Assembly (NCBI GenBank): GCA_004352715.1
Contig: SCFE01000051.1
Location: 344,305 to 408,304 of the forward strand
Direction of reading: 5' to 3'
Source of the DNA: Hofstenia miamia
Taxonomy: Eukaryota; Xenacoelomorpha; Acoela
DNA: 64,000 nucleotides
Shown here: positions 9,819 through 23,277 of the stretch, piece by piece
How the letters are laid out: every line of letters begins with the position of its first letter
Position numbering within the stretch: the first letter of the stretch is position 1
Program-made: the position numbers and the translations under genes
Notes under the pieces: generated by a model
What the model was told of the DNA's origin: nothing
What the model saw: the letters and a program-made list of their open reading frames with translations, nothing else
Databases searched by the model: none

Positions 9819-11261
9819 GTAAGTTGAATCTAAATTTTTTTGCTTCTATTAGGATAAAAAATATTTTTATAATATATTTACATAATGCTTATGAATGAGT
9901 TCATGAATTTGTGATAAAAGCATTTTGTGGCTCTCTAACAAATTATTTGGTGTATCTCAGAGCTCGGATTATAAATGAAACCTCACTTTCTTTGCTTGAA
10001 GCGGATAATATTCATTTGCATCTCTTCTTAGTTCTCCACTTCTATATAGGAATTATCAAATCTTGCTTTTTTAAAATTTAGGAATTTCTAAATTATACAT
10101 TTATCTGTGTTTGGAGCTAGTCACGTTGCTTATTAACCATGTTTTTTTATTCTAATCAGGGCCGGATTATTCACAACTAAATAGTTAGATTATAATCTAA
10201 GGCAAGTAATGACTAATTTACATGAGTTTATTGAAATAGGACTTGTACCTAGAAATATTTACAGAGATGCTTAAGATGATACCTGACATGTAATCTCAAC
10301 CGGGCCAACATTGATGTCGGAGTTGCCTGACCAAGTTGAAAAACTTCATTAAACACTTAGATGCAATTGAAAATTCAGATATGAAGAATTTTGTTGTGCT
10401 CCTCGTTTCCCTTGATGCCTTTAACCCGTGCTTATTTTACACATTTGCAGTTGAGATCCACTTACAAACATTCTTTATTAAGTTTGGCATGATAATCTTA
10501 GACTAAAGAAGTCGTTTTTCTACAAACACAAACATTATTTTTTTTTAAAATTTTCATATAAACTAATTTGTATAGCATACATTTTATTCAGTGTGAAATT
10601 TAATTAGCTAACAAAAATTAAAAATGTTTCCACGTTTGCTTAAATAATTTGTGTTCAGTCAATATTTATGTTCTTAACATGATGAAGTATTCCGTCGTCC
10701 ATTTTATAAAAGAATTGTCAACACCGCCTATTCAGGTTATCAATCTATATGCATTGTGTGGATTAATATGTATCGAATTTGAAATCTCGAATAGATATAT
10801 GAATTTCATGCATCTAACATGTAAGATATCAATTAATAATATACATATATATTTTAAAAAATGTATAAAAAATAATCACTTTTTCAAAAATATGTATTTA
10901 TGCATTTTAAGGAGGCTTTGATTTAAACGGATAATATAACAATGATTGCCTTGCATTATAAAAATAATATTTTCATGTAAAAAATATTGTTGAATTTTAT
11001 TTTGAAGTCTGCATGTGATTTTGTTGTCTACATCTTTACTAAGGTTATCACCAGCTAACGTAAAGATTAAAATGTATACTTCTTCATTTAAATTTTTGCT
11101 ACACAAGTAGACCAGCATATAATTTTGTCATAAAATGGTTTCAAGAAACTGATTGTCAGCAACAACTGAGTTTATAGTAGATTTGAGAGTAGGACCATGA
11201 AGTATTAAATTTAAATATGAATTAATTGCATGACAAAATTCTGACTTCAATAGGGTATAAA
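9819..11261. other. Likely intron of the globin gene, AT-rich
   Basis: No second globin exon was found here. A single hAT-like end (CAGGGCCGGATTATTC at about 10158) occurs without a partner. The remainder is AT-rich with no other feature. Confidence 0.5.
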
Positions 11262-11482
11262 TAGGGGTGTACTCGAGAAAGGGGCTCAGCCCTCCCTTTG
11301 AAATTCGATTTTGGGCCCCTTTAAAATTTATTTAGCTATCTGGTGTGTTGGATCTGTCATGTTAATAAATTGAATTTATTAAAAATATAATTTAAAAGCA
11401 ATTTTATGCAAAAAAATTTTCTTAAGAAATGTTTGCTCTCACCTTTAGAGCTCTTAATTAAATACATAGAAGTACACCTCTG
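11262..11482. mobile_element. Small hAT-like MITE, 221 bp
   Basis: The left end reads TAGGGGTGTACTCGAG. The reverse complement of the right end reads CAGAGGTGTACTTC. The 8-bp flanks GGTATAAA (11254-11261) and AGCATAAA (11483-11490) agree at six of eight positions. The GC-rich subterminal part (GGGGCTCAGCCCTCCC) resembles that of the 6324 element. It has no coding capacity. Confidence 0.55.
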
Positions 11483-12239
11483 AGCATAAAGGTAATATTC
11501 AAAAAAGTTCTAGCCTGTGCCTTAGTGTTTATATTCTATTGGCTTTACAGAATTTCTGCTTGTCTTTATACAAGTACCTAAGAATATTTCACACATGGAC
11601 AATCTCTAGTAAATTTCACCTATTGAAATTTATGAGCAAATTAATTCATTGATTGTTAATATCCCCATTAAATTATTCAAGTTTAATAAAATTTAAAAAA
11701 AAATTATTGAATTCTACTACAATAATGAATAGTTTTTAAGATTTCTAAGCTTTGAGTAGATGAATTTAAAAATAGGATGCTGCCTATTGTATAAAACAAT
11801 TTGATTAATTGCTATTTTAATGCCGCTTTAGAAACCACTAATTACCTATTTATATTAATATTTATTTTTAGTAAATCATCGAATATTCCGCATCAAGTGT
11901 TTCTAAATCAGTAAATTTGGGATTTTAGTAAGGGCATGCTGAGAATAAAGTAGGAAAATTTTTGCAAATTGCTCTATATATATATATATACATATTCAAG
12001 CGTGTCCCTTTTCGTTAGACATGAATTATATTTACTGCTGCACATGGCTCTCCTCAGTTAATTTAGATAAAAATTACATTTTTCGTCCTATGCTATACCT
12101 CATTATGAATTTGCAATTACTTGAGCAGAGCAACAGCACAAATGTTGTGAATCACTCTTTTGAAGTAAGGAGTTGCGAGAAAACTACATTCCTCGCTGTC
12201 TTTATAAAAATATTTTCAAAAATAAGAAAAATTTATTAT
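11483..12239. other. AT-rich spacer
   Basis: No feature apart from a TA run at about 11975-11990. Confidence 0.55.
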
Positions 12240-13183
12240 ATATGGAAGCATGTCCTACCAATAAACAGTGTTTAATATTTATTCTTTCATTAACTACTAT
12301 TGGCGTCACTGAAAACTTTGGATTATAATCTGTACTGTATGCTTGGAGAAATAATAATCTATTTGAATCATTTTGTAAAACGGGCTCTTTATGGTCCGGT
12401 ATTGTTTGCTTGAAGCTGAGTGAAGAAAAAAGGTCGGGGTTTTAAAATTAGACCCGACCCGACCCATACAAATTAGTTAGCATTCTGACCCAACTCAACC
12501 AAGACATGATGTTGGCAATTAATTTTCATTACATACTTCGTTGAGGTTAAGAAAAATGAGTTTCTCAACAGTTTTGAATTACATTCTATTTCCTTGTTTT
12601 GTATTGGCGAGGCTGTTATGACGCTCAATTTCGGATTATCTAATAACAAACACATTTCCGGCTATTGTAGCAAGTTTCATGTAAAAAATATACTCTATTT
12701 ATTTTCAATTATTTATTTAAAAGCCCTGCATATTTTTCTATTCCAATTCACAGGTGCACTCCATTTTTCAGTATTATTGTAAGTACTAAGGCTTACATTT
12801 TCTGCTTAAATATGCATGAGACATACTTTTTATTAAGAGTGGCATGACCTTACCGGACCAACCCAATTAGAATTTTAGCATATGTGACCCTAACTGACCT
12901 AGTTAAGTATAACCCGCCCAGTATGCAACTGTGCTAAAGATACTCATTCTTCTAATAGCTTGCAGTATTCAAGCATATAGAAACATAATCCAGCACTAAT
13001 GACATGTAGATAAACTTACAATAAAACATTTTCATATGTTATTGCAATTTCACTCTATTCTTACAACATGAGCATCAACTTTGGAAAAATTTTTGCTAGC
13101 ACTCACTTCACATCTTCCCTTTGATCGATTTGCGCTATTTTCATGTCTGATCAGGTGTATTTCCTTAATATATAGTAATATAT

Positions 13184-13370
13184 TGTAGCATCGCTAGGGT
13201 GACCGGAGTGCACTGAGCAGTAGAACAAGACTAACTATTTCTCTATTTACAACTGCGTTCATTCCTTATATACAATAATTCACGATAATATTTACAAATA
13301 ACTAGTTAAACTAGCAGTACACGAAAACAGCGGACTGGCCGATACCAATAACCCGGTACCTGCCGCCACA
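13184..13370 (-). mobile_element. Solo LTR, 187 bp (copy A)
   Basis: The segment starts TGTAGC and ends GCCACA, so it has TG...CA ends, and is flanked by the 4-bp direct repeat ATAT (13180-13183 and 13371-13374). On the minus strand it reads TGTGGCGGCAGGTACCGGG and contains TATATAAGGAATG, a TATA-box-like promoter, which suggests minus-strand orientation. ATAT target duplications are typical of several Gypsy-type elements. No internal region is present, so recombination between LTRs is the likely origin. Confidence 0.65.
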
Positions 13371-15750
13371 ATATTACAATAATCTCTGTGTTTCAGAAGA
13401 AACACAATTTAATTGAGAGTATAACACTAAAGTAACAACTATTGGAGAAAATTAATTTAATTGCAAAATTGTGCTTTACGCAGTTTAGTATAAAACTAAG
13501 AACAATCAGCCTTTACTAAAAATAGGGTTTCCGTGTAAATTTCTAAAAGGATCGAGCATCTAGATAAAATATTGCCAATATTTAAAAATATTGAGAGGAA
13601 TTGTTTATACGTTACTTTTGAATTAAAATGGCCAAGTATCAATGACATTTTAACTAATTACAAATTCACAATGTAACTCATGAAAATGTTCAGAAATATG
13701 GTGGGATAGGGACACATGCAAGAATAGTAAAATGCCACTGTAGGTCAGTAACCACTGACCTGTAAAACTAACTAGAGCAAGATATTTATTATAGAACTCA
13801 TTTTATTCAACCATCCCAGTATTCAACAATCAAATCGAATTTAATCAGTGATTAACGCGAACCTAAAATACCTACAATTCCGGTAGTGAAATAGGGTTTA
13901 GCATGAATCTTGAATGAGATACTCTGGCACAAAATTAAAAATTGTAATTAGATGTGATTAACTGTTTGAATAAAAAATTGTCGTATGAAAATTAAATATA
14001 TTTTTTTATTCCATTAAAAAGCATACGCTGGAGTTACAAATTTGACTAAAATTGATTTCCTATCATTTCAGTCAGCTTCAGAAACGAGTTTTTATATAAA
14101 TACAGTTGATTGTCTCAATTTGAGTTCTCGAATGTGAAAGTATTGCTTTTAATTTTATTAGCTAAACACGTGATTGGCAGAAAGAGACGTTGCTTCCGCA
14201 TTTAATAATAGAAATAAAACTTCTGCCATTTTAAATAGATGTTGTAAAAATGGCATAACTAATTAAAAGTGTCGTGCGGAGACATTAGAAATTGTCAATG
14301 AAATTGAGATGTTGAAAGGAAGTTTTAACAATTAGTTACCTGTGTATAAAAAATTCAATTTTCTAAAATTGTAAAAGACAGAAGAACTTTTTTGCCTTTA
14401 AAATTATTCAAAGCTTGGAAAAAGAATATGATGACCAAATGTTTAATATTTTTCAATTTTCCAACAGTTTTTTTGGAATAATTTTGAAAATATATTATAT
14501 GTTTGAAGTATGTGAAAATATAAACTTTTCTTTAAACATTCAAGTTCTTGCCATAGCTAGTGTTCAGATAATGAAGCGATTTAATGCTCATCATAACAAC
14601 GACTATAGCTTCAACTATTAAATTTTCTGTAAATATACCATCTAAGTTCTGCCGAAAATCGCCATGCCATATGCGACCGGTTGCGCATTAATGCTAATCA
14701 TGAGGAGAAACAAATCTCTTTTATGTTTGACTTTCAGATTTTAAATCTCTTTCTTAGTTGATGAGATATGAGCCTTAAAACTTTGCATAGACACTCATAC
14801 AGATTGTAGAAATGCTTGGAATACTTGGGATTAAGGCATTATAGGTTTATTCTACGTTTTAAATGTGGGAATATTTGCAAATGTAATATTTTTATTTCTT
14901 TAAGTTCTATAAAACTATTCATTGTTAACCCTTGAATCAATATACCATTTTGCCGTATATAACTGGGCGTGAATTTAGTAATGAAAATTAGGTTCGGGAA
15001 TGGGTACGCTACTTATGGATATTGGATGAGTACCGGTACCACAGTTGCCAGTACTGCAGGGTTACCGTTGATCTCGATCTAGATATGCATCGATCCAATC
15101 TCTGGATGTCTGCTGGATAATGATCAGAAAATTGATTTTATAGATATCCATGAATCATTATGGATCAAAAAATAAAGACTAATAGACAAAAATTTACAAT
15201 AAGTTTAAGTAAAATAGCTTAAAGCAAACAGTGAAAATATACCCAACAGAATTTTTTGTCCAAATCTGACAAAACTATAAATATGTAGCAACTACATAAC
15301 ACCTTGAAAGCTAATTACAAATTTGGTATAATAATCAAATTATTAGAAGTTAATTAAAACTTGAGATAAATGTGTAATTTTGTGTCATGTGTTCTGAATT
15401 TTTTGTCGTGGGGATTTTCCTGATGAACATGGATCGTGCATGGATTGATTCATGCGAATTTTTGTGGATTGGATTGAATGTGAAACGGAAAATATTCGAA
15501 ATCAACTTTCGTCCGATTTATAGCAAAAATTTTCATTTTCTCTTCATTATGTTATTTTGGTTTCCATTAGTTTAGGATTTGAACTTGTATGTTTCCAAAA
15601 TTTGCATGTAGGATCGATTCTCAAAATGATTTGATAGAACAGGCCTGTGCCTAGTTCACCGATAAAAGACACCCGGGCAACTGTGATTATCATCGCATCG
15701 AGTTGACATTCAAATTCATTCGGTAAGTGACAGATCTTCTACACTTGCAA

Positions 15751-17160
15751 TACTTATATATAATCCTGGATAATGCAACAAAAATTCTTGCTAGCTCAAA
15801 AAAATTTTGATTCAAATGAAAAGAAATTGTAGAACTTGAACCATCAGTGAGGGAAAATGTAATTCGTTATTCAGATTGGCTGTTACCCATAGGTTATCAT
15901 AGTTTTTTCCATGTCTTACATGATGGGTCTCAAAAAAGTTTTCTTTTCAGTTTTATCACTCTTTATAATATATAGCTTAACGAAAATCTACAACTAATTG
16001 CGATTCTTAGTCTAATACACTTTGTTGTAAATTGCATTTTATGAACAATGGATTTTACTAACTTTTACGAAACTTTTCGAGCATTTTGGGTAAATTTGTC
16101 CTGAACTTAGGATATCAGTGTACCTCATAAAATCATGTTGCAACAAGTCCTGCTAACCACTAGTTAATAAAATTTGGCTTGACCTGGAACATTTTTAGCC
16201 ATTAGCGTATAAGTCACATTTTTATGTAAAACTTACATTTTTTTGTGTTTATCATAGAAAAATGTTTTTCAAATTTAATCGGAGTTCCAAAGTGGCATCT
16301 ATTCAATTTTAAAGTGCAATTAAATTAATGTTTTTTCTAATGCCATGATTTAGTGCTTGGGTGTCTATTGATGAGAAAGCAATTTAGGCAGCATGTATAA
16401 AAATGTCAACTAAATATGACACTTAATCAGTGAATTGCGGTCGTCCAAACATGCTTGTGTTCCACTCTACAAAATACATGCCCAAATTGTCCGCAAAATG
16501 CATTTTAAATATATTTTAGAAGCATACGAACAATCTTTTTTTTTCGAAAATTCAAGCCAAGTTTTTGTAGAGAGACCTTTCAAAGTTTGTTAAACGTTCG
16601 AAGTTTGCTTTTTTGTAAATGAAATTATGAATTCAAAAATCAAGCAATATTGCTAATAAAATATATGCAATTTCTATGAATTGAGTGAAAACAGACTGTA
16701 ATGTAACAGATATTTTCAGAATAAATTTTTTTCCAACTTCAAAGAAAATTTTTGGTGTTTCATAGACAAAGTAAAAATTTTGCAAGTATTACATAATCTG
16801 AAGGAATGGTTAAATTTTGAAATTTCCGAATCAAAGACAGAAATCGAGATTGTATTATGCAATGGTTTGCTTCATATTATAAAAATTGATTTGGTTTGAG
16901 ACACTTGATTTTGGTTGGATGTTAGAATGGACAATATTTAAAATGATGTTTCAACATTAAAACATTATGTATTTGATGTCAAGAAACAAGTTTGATTATT
17001 TCAGCATTTAATATTTTTATGTACTTTTTAAAATTTTGCAAATTTTGCAATAAAAATCTCAAAAAACGGTAAAGAAATCTGAGAAACAAGCACCAAAAAA
17101 GCTGCTGAAACTTTTTCAAATGAAAATGAAATCAAAACAACTACAGTTCAATCAATTTAT
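15751..17160 (+). repeat. 1410-bp block, first copy
   Basis: Identical, as far as I can compare, to 17162-18571. The copies are separated by one N at 17161. The other haplotype copy has this segment once (26792-28201). It is AT-rich with no coding signal. Confidence 0.9.
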
Positions 17161-17161
17161 N
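17161..17161. other. Single-N contig joint
   Basis: A single N marks the junction between two identical 1410-bp blocks. Confidence 0.95.
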
Positions 17162-18571
17162 TACTTATATATAATCCTGGATAATGCAACAAAAATTCTT
17201 GCTAGCTCAAAAAAATTTTGATTCAAATGAAAAGAAATTGTAGAACTTGAACCATCAGTGAGGGAAAATGTAATTCGTTATTCAGATTGGCTGTTACCCA
17301 TAGGTTATCATAGTTTTTTCCATGTCTTACATGATGGGTCTCAAAAAAGTTTTCTTTTCAGTTTTATCACTCTTTATAATATATAGCTTAACGAAAATCT
17401 ACAACTAATTGCGATTCTTAGTCTAATACACTTTGTTGTAAATTGCATTTTATGAACAATGGATTTTACTAACTTTTACGAAACTTTTCGAGCATTTTGG
17501 GTAAATTTGTCCTGAACTTAGGATATCAGTGTACCTCATAAAATCATGTTGCAACAAGTCCTGCTAACCACTAGTTAATAAAATTTGGCTTGACCTGGAA
17601 CATTTTTAGCCATTAGCGTATAAGTCACATTTTTATGTAAAACTTACATTTTTTTGTGTTTATCATAGAAAAATGTTTTTCAAATTTAATCGGAGTTCCA
17701 AAGTGGCATCTATTCAATTTTAAAGTGCAATTAAATTAATGTTTTTTCTAATGCCATGATTTAGTGCTTGGGTGTCTATTGATGAGAAAGCAATTTAGGC
17801 AGCATGTATAAAAATGTCAACTAAATATGACACTTAATCAGTGAATTGCGGTCGTCCAAACATGCTTGTGTTCCACTCTACAAAATACATGCCCAAATTG
17901 TCCGCAAAATGCATTTTAAATATATTTTAGAAGCATACGAACAATCTTTTTTTTTCGAAAATTCAAGCCAAGTTTTTGTAGAGAGACCTTTCAAAGTTTG
18001 TTAAACGTTCGAAGTTTGCTTTTTTGTAAATGAAATTATGAATTCAAAAATCAAGCAATATTGCTAATAAAATATATGCAATTTCTATGAATTGAGTGAA
18101 AACAGACTGTAATGTAACAGATATTTTCAGAATAAATTTTTTTCCAACTTCAAAGAAAATTTTTGGTGTTTCATAGACAAAGTAAAAATTTTGCAAGTAT
18201 TACATAATCTGAAGGAATGGTTAAATTTTGAAATTTCCGAATCAAAGACAGAAATCGAGATTGTATTATGCAATGGTTTGCTTCATATTATAAAAATTGA
18301 TTTGGTTTGAGACACTTGATTTTGGTTGGATGTTAGAATGGACAATATTTAAAATGATGTTTCAACATTAAAACATTATGTATTTGATGTCAAGAAACAA
18401 GTTTGATTATTTCAGCATTTAATATTTTTATGTACTTTTTAAAATTTTGCAAATTTTGCAATAAAAATCTCAAAAAACGGTAAAGAAATCTGAGAAACAA
18501 GCACCAAAAAAGCTGCTGAAACTTTTTCAAATGAAAATGAAATCAAAACAACTACAGTTCAATCAATTTAT
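17162..18571 (+). repeat. 1410-bp block, second copy
   Basis: Second copy of 15751-17160. It continues without interruption into the sequence that also follows the single copy at 28201. Confidence 0.9.
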
Positions 18572-18579
18572 TTCTTAGC

Positions 18580-19762
18580 ATTTGCTAGTGATGAGTTGTG
18601 TGTCAGTGCTCGTGTTTTTCTTCGTCACCAGAAGTTTGTTGAGAGTATCTATGGATTAATCATGCTGAATTCGGTCATTATTTCGTAGTGGAAGACATAT
18701 ATCAATCAAGGATTTGACATAACATTCAATCGTTATAACTGCATTCTCTAATGATCCATTCTCCAAAACATCCCATTCAGTGGATTCAAGGTCTGAACTC
18801 AATTGATATATACTGTCAGGACAAGAGATGTGTTCATATCGAAATAGCTTTTTTGGATTTGCAAGAAATCGCAGAATTCACAATTATAACTTATTAGATC
18901 GTTCAAGGCAATTGATGGTAGCAATTTCAGCGTATATAGCCCACTGTCTGAAACGTAAGTCACATCAAGTTGAGAAACTTATGGATAAAGCGTCGCTCAC
19001 AAACCATGTTAGTCAAATCGACCCTCGCGAGATGTAATATTTTATATTTGCTTAAATCGCCAATTACAATAACAAAGCTGTTTGAGTTTTCAGCAACAGT
19101 CATCTGAGCGATGCTCTCCCGCTGTAGACTCCTGCACTTGGGCCTAATATATAAATTTACAATGAGAACACTACCGAATTGGGATTTGGGACGGCAGAAA
19201 TACTTGGCGGCAATAGATGACTTGAGCTTCGATGTCAGGATGTCAGACGCTAAAAAATACCTTAGGCTTGTTTGGGCTCTGTCAGCAAACCTTCTCTGCT
19301 ACTTTTCGTAAAGTTCCATCTGTCTCTATCCAACCTAAATAAGTTGAAACCATCAAGTTTGATTTCAGTGCCAGTACATGAAAAAGCAAAGATTCTTTAC
19401 TCTTGTATAGCTAAGACTGAGATCTCTCCCTGTGCAGACATAAACTCACGTAGGAATTCAATTTCAGATTTAATGCGGTTCACATTATGAGAGATAACAC
19501 TTGGTAAAGACATTTCTGATTATTTATCTTTCAGTAGTTAATTTATGTCGCAACTTCTCTGCCATCCTGAAGCAGTTCCAGATTCCGTATTGTAGGTATT
19601 TCACTTTTAACAACGCTGCATATCAGTTTGTACCTGAATTTCAATAGCCGTTTTTCAATCTCTCGATTTTCCATATTTAAAAACTTACTGACAAAACACA
19701 GGTACTACAAGATTTAAGATTGCTAGTGGTAGCCAGTACTTCACGCGCATCCTAGGCAGAAT
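18580..19762 (-). pseudogene. LINE endonuclease and ORF1-end remnant (copy A)
   Basis: Minus strand, running leftwards. A piece ending LELLQDGREVAT, preceded by NREIEKRLLKFRYKLI (about 19680-19570), looks like the C-terminus of a LINE ORF1. Then MSLPSVISHNVNRIKSEI (19517) begins an endonuclease with EISVLAIQE, DGFNLFRLDRDRW and VIVIGDLSKY. A later piece, STEWDVLENGSLENAV, matches the segment between endonuclease and RT. Stops and frame changes are frequent, for example right after AIQE. RT does not follow on the left; AT-rich DNA does. The element is truncated and dead. Confidence 0.7.
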
Positions 19763-20180
19763 NNNNNNNNNNNNNNNNNNNNNNNNNNNNNNNNNNNNNN
19801 NNNNNNNNNNNNNNNNNNNNNNNNNNNNNNNNNNNNNNNNNNNNNNNNNNNNNNNNNNNNNNNNNNNNNNNNNNNNNNNNNNNNNNNNNNNNNNNNNNNN
19901 NNNNNNNNNNNNNNNNNNNNNNNNNNNNNNNNNNNNNNNNNNNNNNNNNNNNNNNNNNNNNNNNNNNNNNNNNNNNNNNNNNNNNNNNNNNNNNNNNNNN
20001 NNNNNNNNNNNNNNNNNNNNNNNNNNNNNNNNNNNNNNNNNNNNNNNNNNNNNNNNNNNNNNNNNNNNNNNNNNNNNNNNNNNNNNNNNNNNNNNNNNNN
20101 NNNNNNNNNNNNNNNNNNNNNNNNNNNNNNNNNNNNNNNNNNNNNNNNNNNNNNNNNNNNNNNNNNNNNNNNNNNNNNNN
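19763..20180. other. Assembly gap (418 N)
   Basis: The gap separates the minus-strand LINE remnant from a plus-strand LINE. In copy B the corresponding left flank continues through 29393 into readable sequence. Confidence 0.99.
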
Positions 20181-22250
20181 GGCAAATATAATGGCATAAA
20201 TACTCCTTTTGATAGCAATGAAATGCAACTCGTAGCTCCGACTTTCGCTTTCAGATATGTTACTAAGCTAGAAATTATCAAATCTATCCAATTTTTAAAG
20301 AATAAATCTACTATTCCATCTTGGTATTTAAAAATTGCTCCAGATATAATAGCAGAACCACTTTGTTACATTATAAATGCATCCATTAAACATTCGATTT
20401 TTCCTGACCAATTAAAATTGGCAAATATTACTCCATTATTTAAAAAAGATGACCCAAAAGATTATTTGAACTATAGACCTATTTCTGTTATATCACCAAT
20501 TAGTAAGATTTTTGAACAACTTCGTTAATCAAATTAACGAACATTTATGTAAACATAATCTGTATTCCCAAAATAAATATGGTTTTCGTAAATATATATA
20601 TATCTACTAATGATGCTTTGTTAACAGCTACAGAACATTGGATAAATAGTATCAATTTAGATGAGTTTTCAGCAGTTGCATGTTTAGATTTATCAAAGGC
20701 GTTGACTCTATAAACCACGAAATTTTAATTAAAAAAATAAAAATATATGGGCTTTACAAACAAAAGTGCAGACTTAATAGATAGTTATCTTCATAATCGT
20801 AGACAAAAAGTTAAACTAAATGGAATTTTATCTGACTGGATTTTTATTAAAAATGGTGTTCCACAAGGAACAATTTTAGGACCATTACTATTCAACATGT
20901 ATGTAAACGATTTGAGCAATCAGACTACATGTAATTTCATAAAATATGCTGACGATACAATGCTATTTAGTTCACATAAGTCTCCTAACTTTGCCATAAA
21001 AATTCTTGAAGAGAATTGCATTTATCTTGCACAATATTTTGCATCATTAAGGCTGAGAGTAACCCATTTAAAAACAATTTTGTATAATTAGTCCTAAATC
21101 TAACGATAACAACACAAGCGCTTCTCAATATAAATTAAAATTTAATGATACGTACATAGAACAAGTTAATTCCTTCAAATATCTATAATTTTTGATTCTC
21201 AACTTAGGCCTAATTTTACAAAGCAAATAAATATAGTTATAAAGAAAATGGCTATTTCAATTAAGGCTCTCAGCAATATATCTCAACAACTCCCAACAAA
21301 AGCAAAGATTCAATTAATTCACACATTAATACTAAATTGGAAGCATACTATATACTGACATAAATCAACAACCTTTGAATAAAATCAATGTACAAATAAA
21401 TTGGGCTATAAAATAGCAGTTAATCATTTACATAACAAGAATGCAGAAATAAAAAAATTAACAAAAACTTTTCTAAATCCACAATGTATAATTTATAAAA
21501 ATGTGTTAACTACTTTCTTTAAAATATTTAATAATATTGTTCCCTATAACAAATCTAATGTTTTATCCTCCAAAATATTGTTTAGACATAATTTTAGAAT
21601 ACTAAAAATTAAACCTCTTAAATATAACAAGAAAATAATGAAAAATTCATTTCTCAATACATCAATAAATATATGGAATAATTTACCAAAATCTATAAAA
21701 CAAATCAATAAAATACGAGTATTCAAAGACAAAATTAATAAACACTTCCATAGTTATACAAAGGAAAGACTTGAATACAAATGACGAAGTTTTAAATTTT
21801 ATAATATTGTCTATTCAATTGATTGCATATAAATTCGCCATAGTCCAGGCCATTAGCTATAATTGCCTTTGTAAATATTCATTTGTGTGCGTGTATATTT
21901 GTTTTTGTACTTGTGTAGTTTTTTTTGACGCTATTTAGAGTTGTAAACAGTATTTTATATTGTACAAATCAACTCTAAATATAGACATTTCTTGTTCATC
22001 ATCTTTAATTTCATCGCCACAATCACTGTTAATTTGATTATTCTCATTAATCATTTCCAATTAATTGTGCACTGTTAGTTAATTAAATGTTTAATAAGTT
22101 CTTTCAAAATAATTGAGGTTCGAAGCTTCGACGTTATATTTGATGATACAACAAAAAATGTTTGGTAAATTTTTTATTAATTTTTACGACGTAAAGTAAA
22201 AAGCAAAGGCTAAATCTATGTTGCAAATCAACATTTTTCTCACTCTATGT
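20181..22250 (+). mobile_element. Jockey/CR1-like LINE, RT region and 3' end (copy A)
   Basis: The RT begins near 20223: LKNKSTIPSWYLKIAPDIIA, LANITPLFKKDDP, LNYRPISVISPISKIFEQ. It continues in other frames with YGFRKYIYIYTNDALL (a small TA expansion inside a conserved block), CLDLSKAL, NGVPQGTILGPLLFNMYVND (about 20853) and the intact active-site block FIKYADDTMLF (20937-20969). The thumb and tail run to 21784 (FRILKIKPLKYNKKIMKNSF, WNNLPKSIKQINKIR). At least four frame breaks are present. A non-coding 3' tail leads to a TA run at 22256 and the gap. The 5' part is in or beyond the 418-N gap. Confidence 0.8.
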
Positions 22251-22277
22251 GAGTATATATATATATATATATATATA

Positions 22278-23277
22278 NNNNNNNNNNNNNNNNNNNNNNN
22301 NNNNNNNNNNNNNNNNNNNNNNNNNNNNNNNNNNNNNNNNNNNNNNNNNNNNNNNNNNNNNNNNNNNNNNNNNNNNNNNNNNNNNNNNNNNNNNNNNNNN
22401 NNNNNNNNNNNNNNNNNNNNNNNNNNNNNNNNNNNNNNNNNNNNNNNNNNNNNNNNNNNNNNNNNNNNNNNNNNNNNNNNNNNNNNNNNNNNNNNNNNNN
22501 NNNNNNNNNNNNNNNNNNNNNNNNNNNNNNNNNNNNNNNNNNNNNNNNNNNNNNNNNNNNNNNNNNNNNNNNNNNNNNNNNNNNNNNNNNNNNNNNNNNN
22601 NNNNNNNNNNNNNNNNNNNNNNNNNNNNNNNNNNNNNNNNNNNNNNNNNNNNNNNNNNNNNNNNNNNNNNNNNNNNNNNNNNNNNNNNNNNNNNNNNNNN
22701 NNNNNNNNNNNNNNNNNNNNNNNNNNNNNNNNNNNNNNNNNNNNNNNNNNNNNNNNNNNNNNNNNNNNNNNNNNNNNNNNNNNNNNNNNNNNNNNNNNNN
22801 NNNNNNNNNNNNNNNNNNNNNNNNNNNNNNNNNNNNNNNNNNNNNNNNNNNNNNNNNNNNNNNNNNNNNNNNNNNNNNNNNNNNNNNNNNNNNNNNNNNN
22901 NNNNNNNNNNNNNNNNNNNNNNNNNNNNNNNNNNNNNNNNNNNNNNNNNNNNNNNNNNNNNNNNNNNNNNNNNNNNNNNNNNNNNNNNNNNNNNNNNNNN
23001 NNNNNNNNNNNNNNNNNNNNNNNNNNNNNNNNNNNNNNNNNNNNNNNNNNNNNNNNNNNNNNNNNNNNNNNNNNNNNNNNNNNNNNNNNNNNNNNNNNNN
23101 NNNNNNNNNNNNNNNNNNNNNNNNNNNNNNNNNNNNNNNNNNNNNNNNNNNNNNNNNNNNNNNNNNNNNNNNNNNNNNNNNNNNNNNNNNNNNNNNNNNN
23201 NNNNNNNNNNNNNNNNNNNNNNNNNNNNNNNNNNNNNNNNNNNNNNNNNNNNNNNNNNNNNNNNNNNNNNNNNNNNN
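22278..23277. other. Assembly gap of exactly 1000 N
   Basis: The round length suggests a placeholder of unknown size. It joins the end of copy A (a TA run) to the start of copy B (matching 12238 onward). Confidence 0.99.

Larger units (their letters stand above)
12240..22277 (+). repeat. 10-kb block, copy A of a large duplication
   Basis: From 12241 the sequence recurs at 23282 with constant offset 11041 up to about 17160, and at offset 9630 from 17162 to 19762. The difference of 1411 is the internal doubling around the N at 17161. From about 21313 to 22270 it recurs at about 30757-31716. I noted six substitutions between 12240 and 19762 (for example near 12257, 12425, 12886, 13245, 15510 and 18992). 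Such near-identity, with the copies joined by exactly 1000 N, fits two haplotypes more than an old duplication. Most of the block is non-coding. Confidence 0.85.

Noticed and set aside
10158-10180. CAGGGCCGGATTATTC, a hAT-like left end
   Set aside because: No matching right end or 8-bp duplication found within the next kilobase.
12392-12860. 10-bp inverted pair TGGTCCGGTA / TACCGGACCA around 460 bp
   Set aside because: The match does not extend and no flanking duplication is seen; it could be chance or a heavily eroded element.
18828-19490. Plus-strand open stretches over the LINE endonuclease
   Set aside because: The minus strand carries recognisable endonuclease motifs; the plus frames are shadows.
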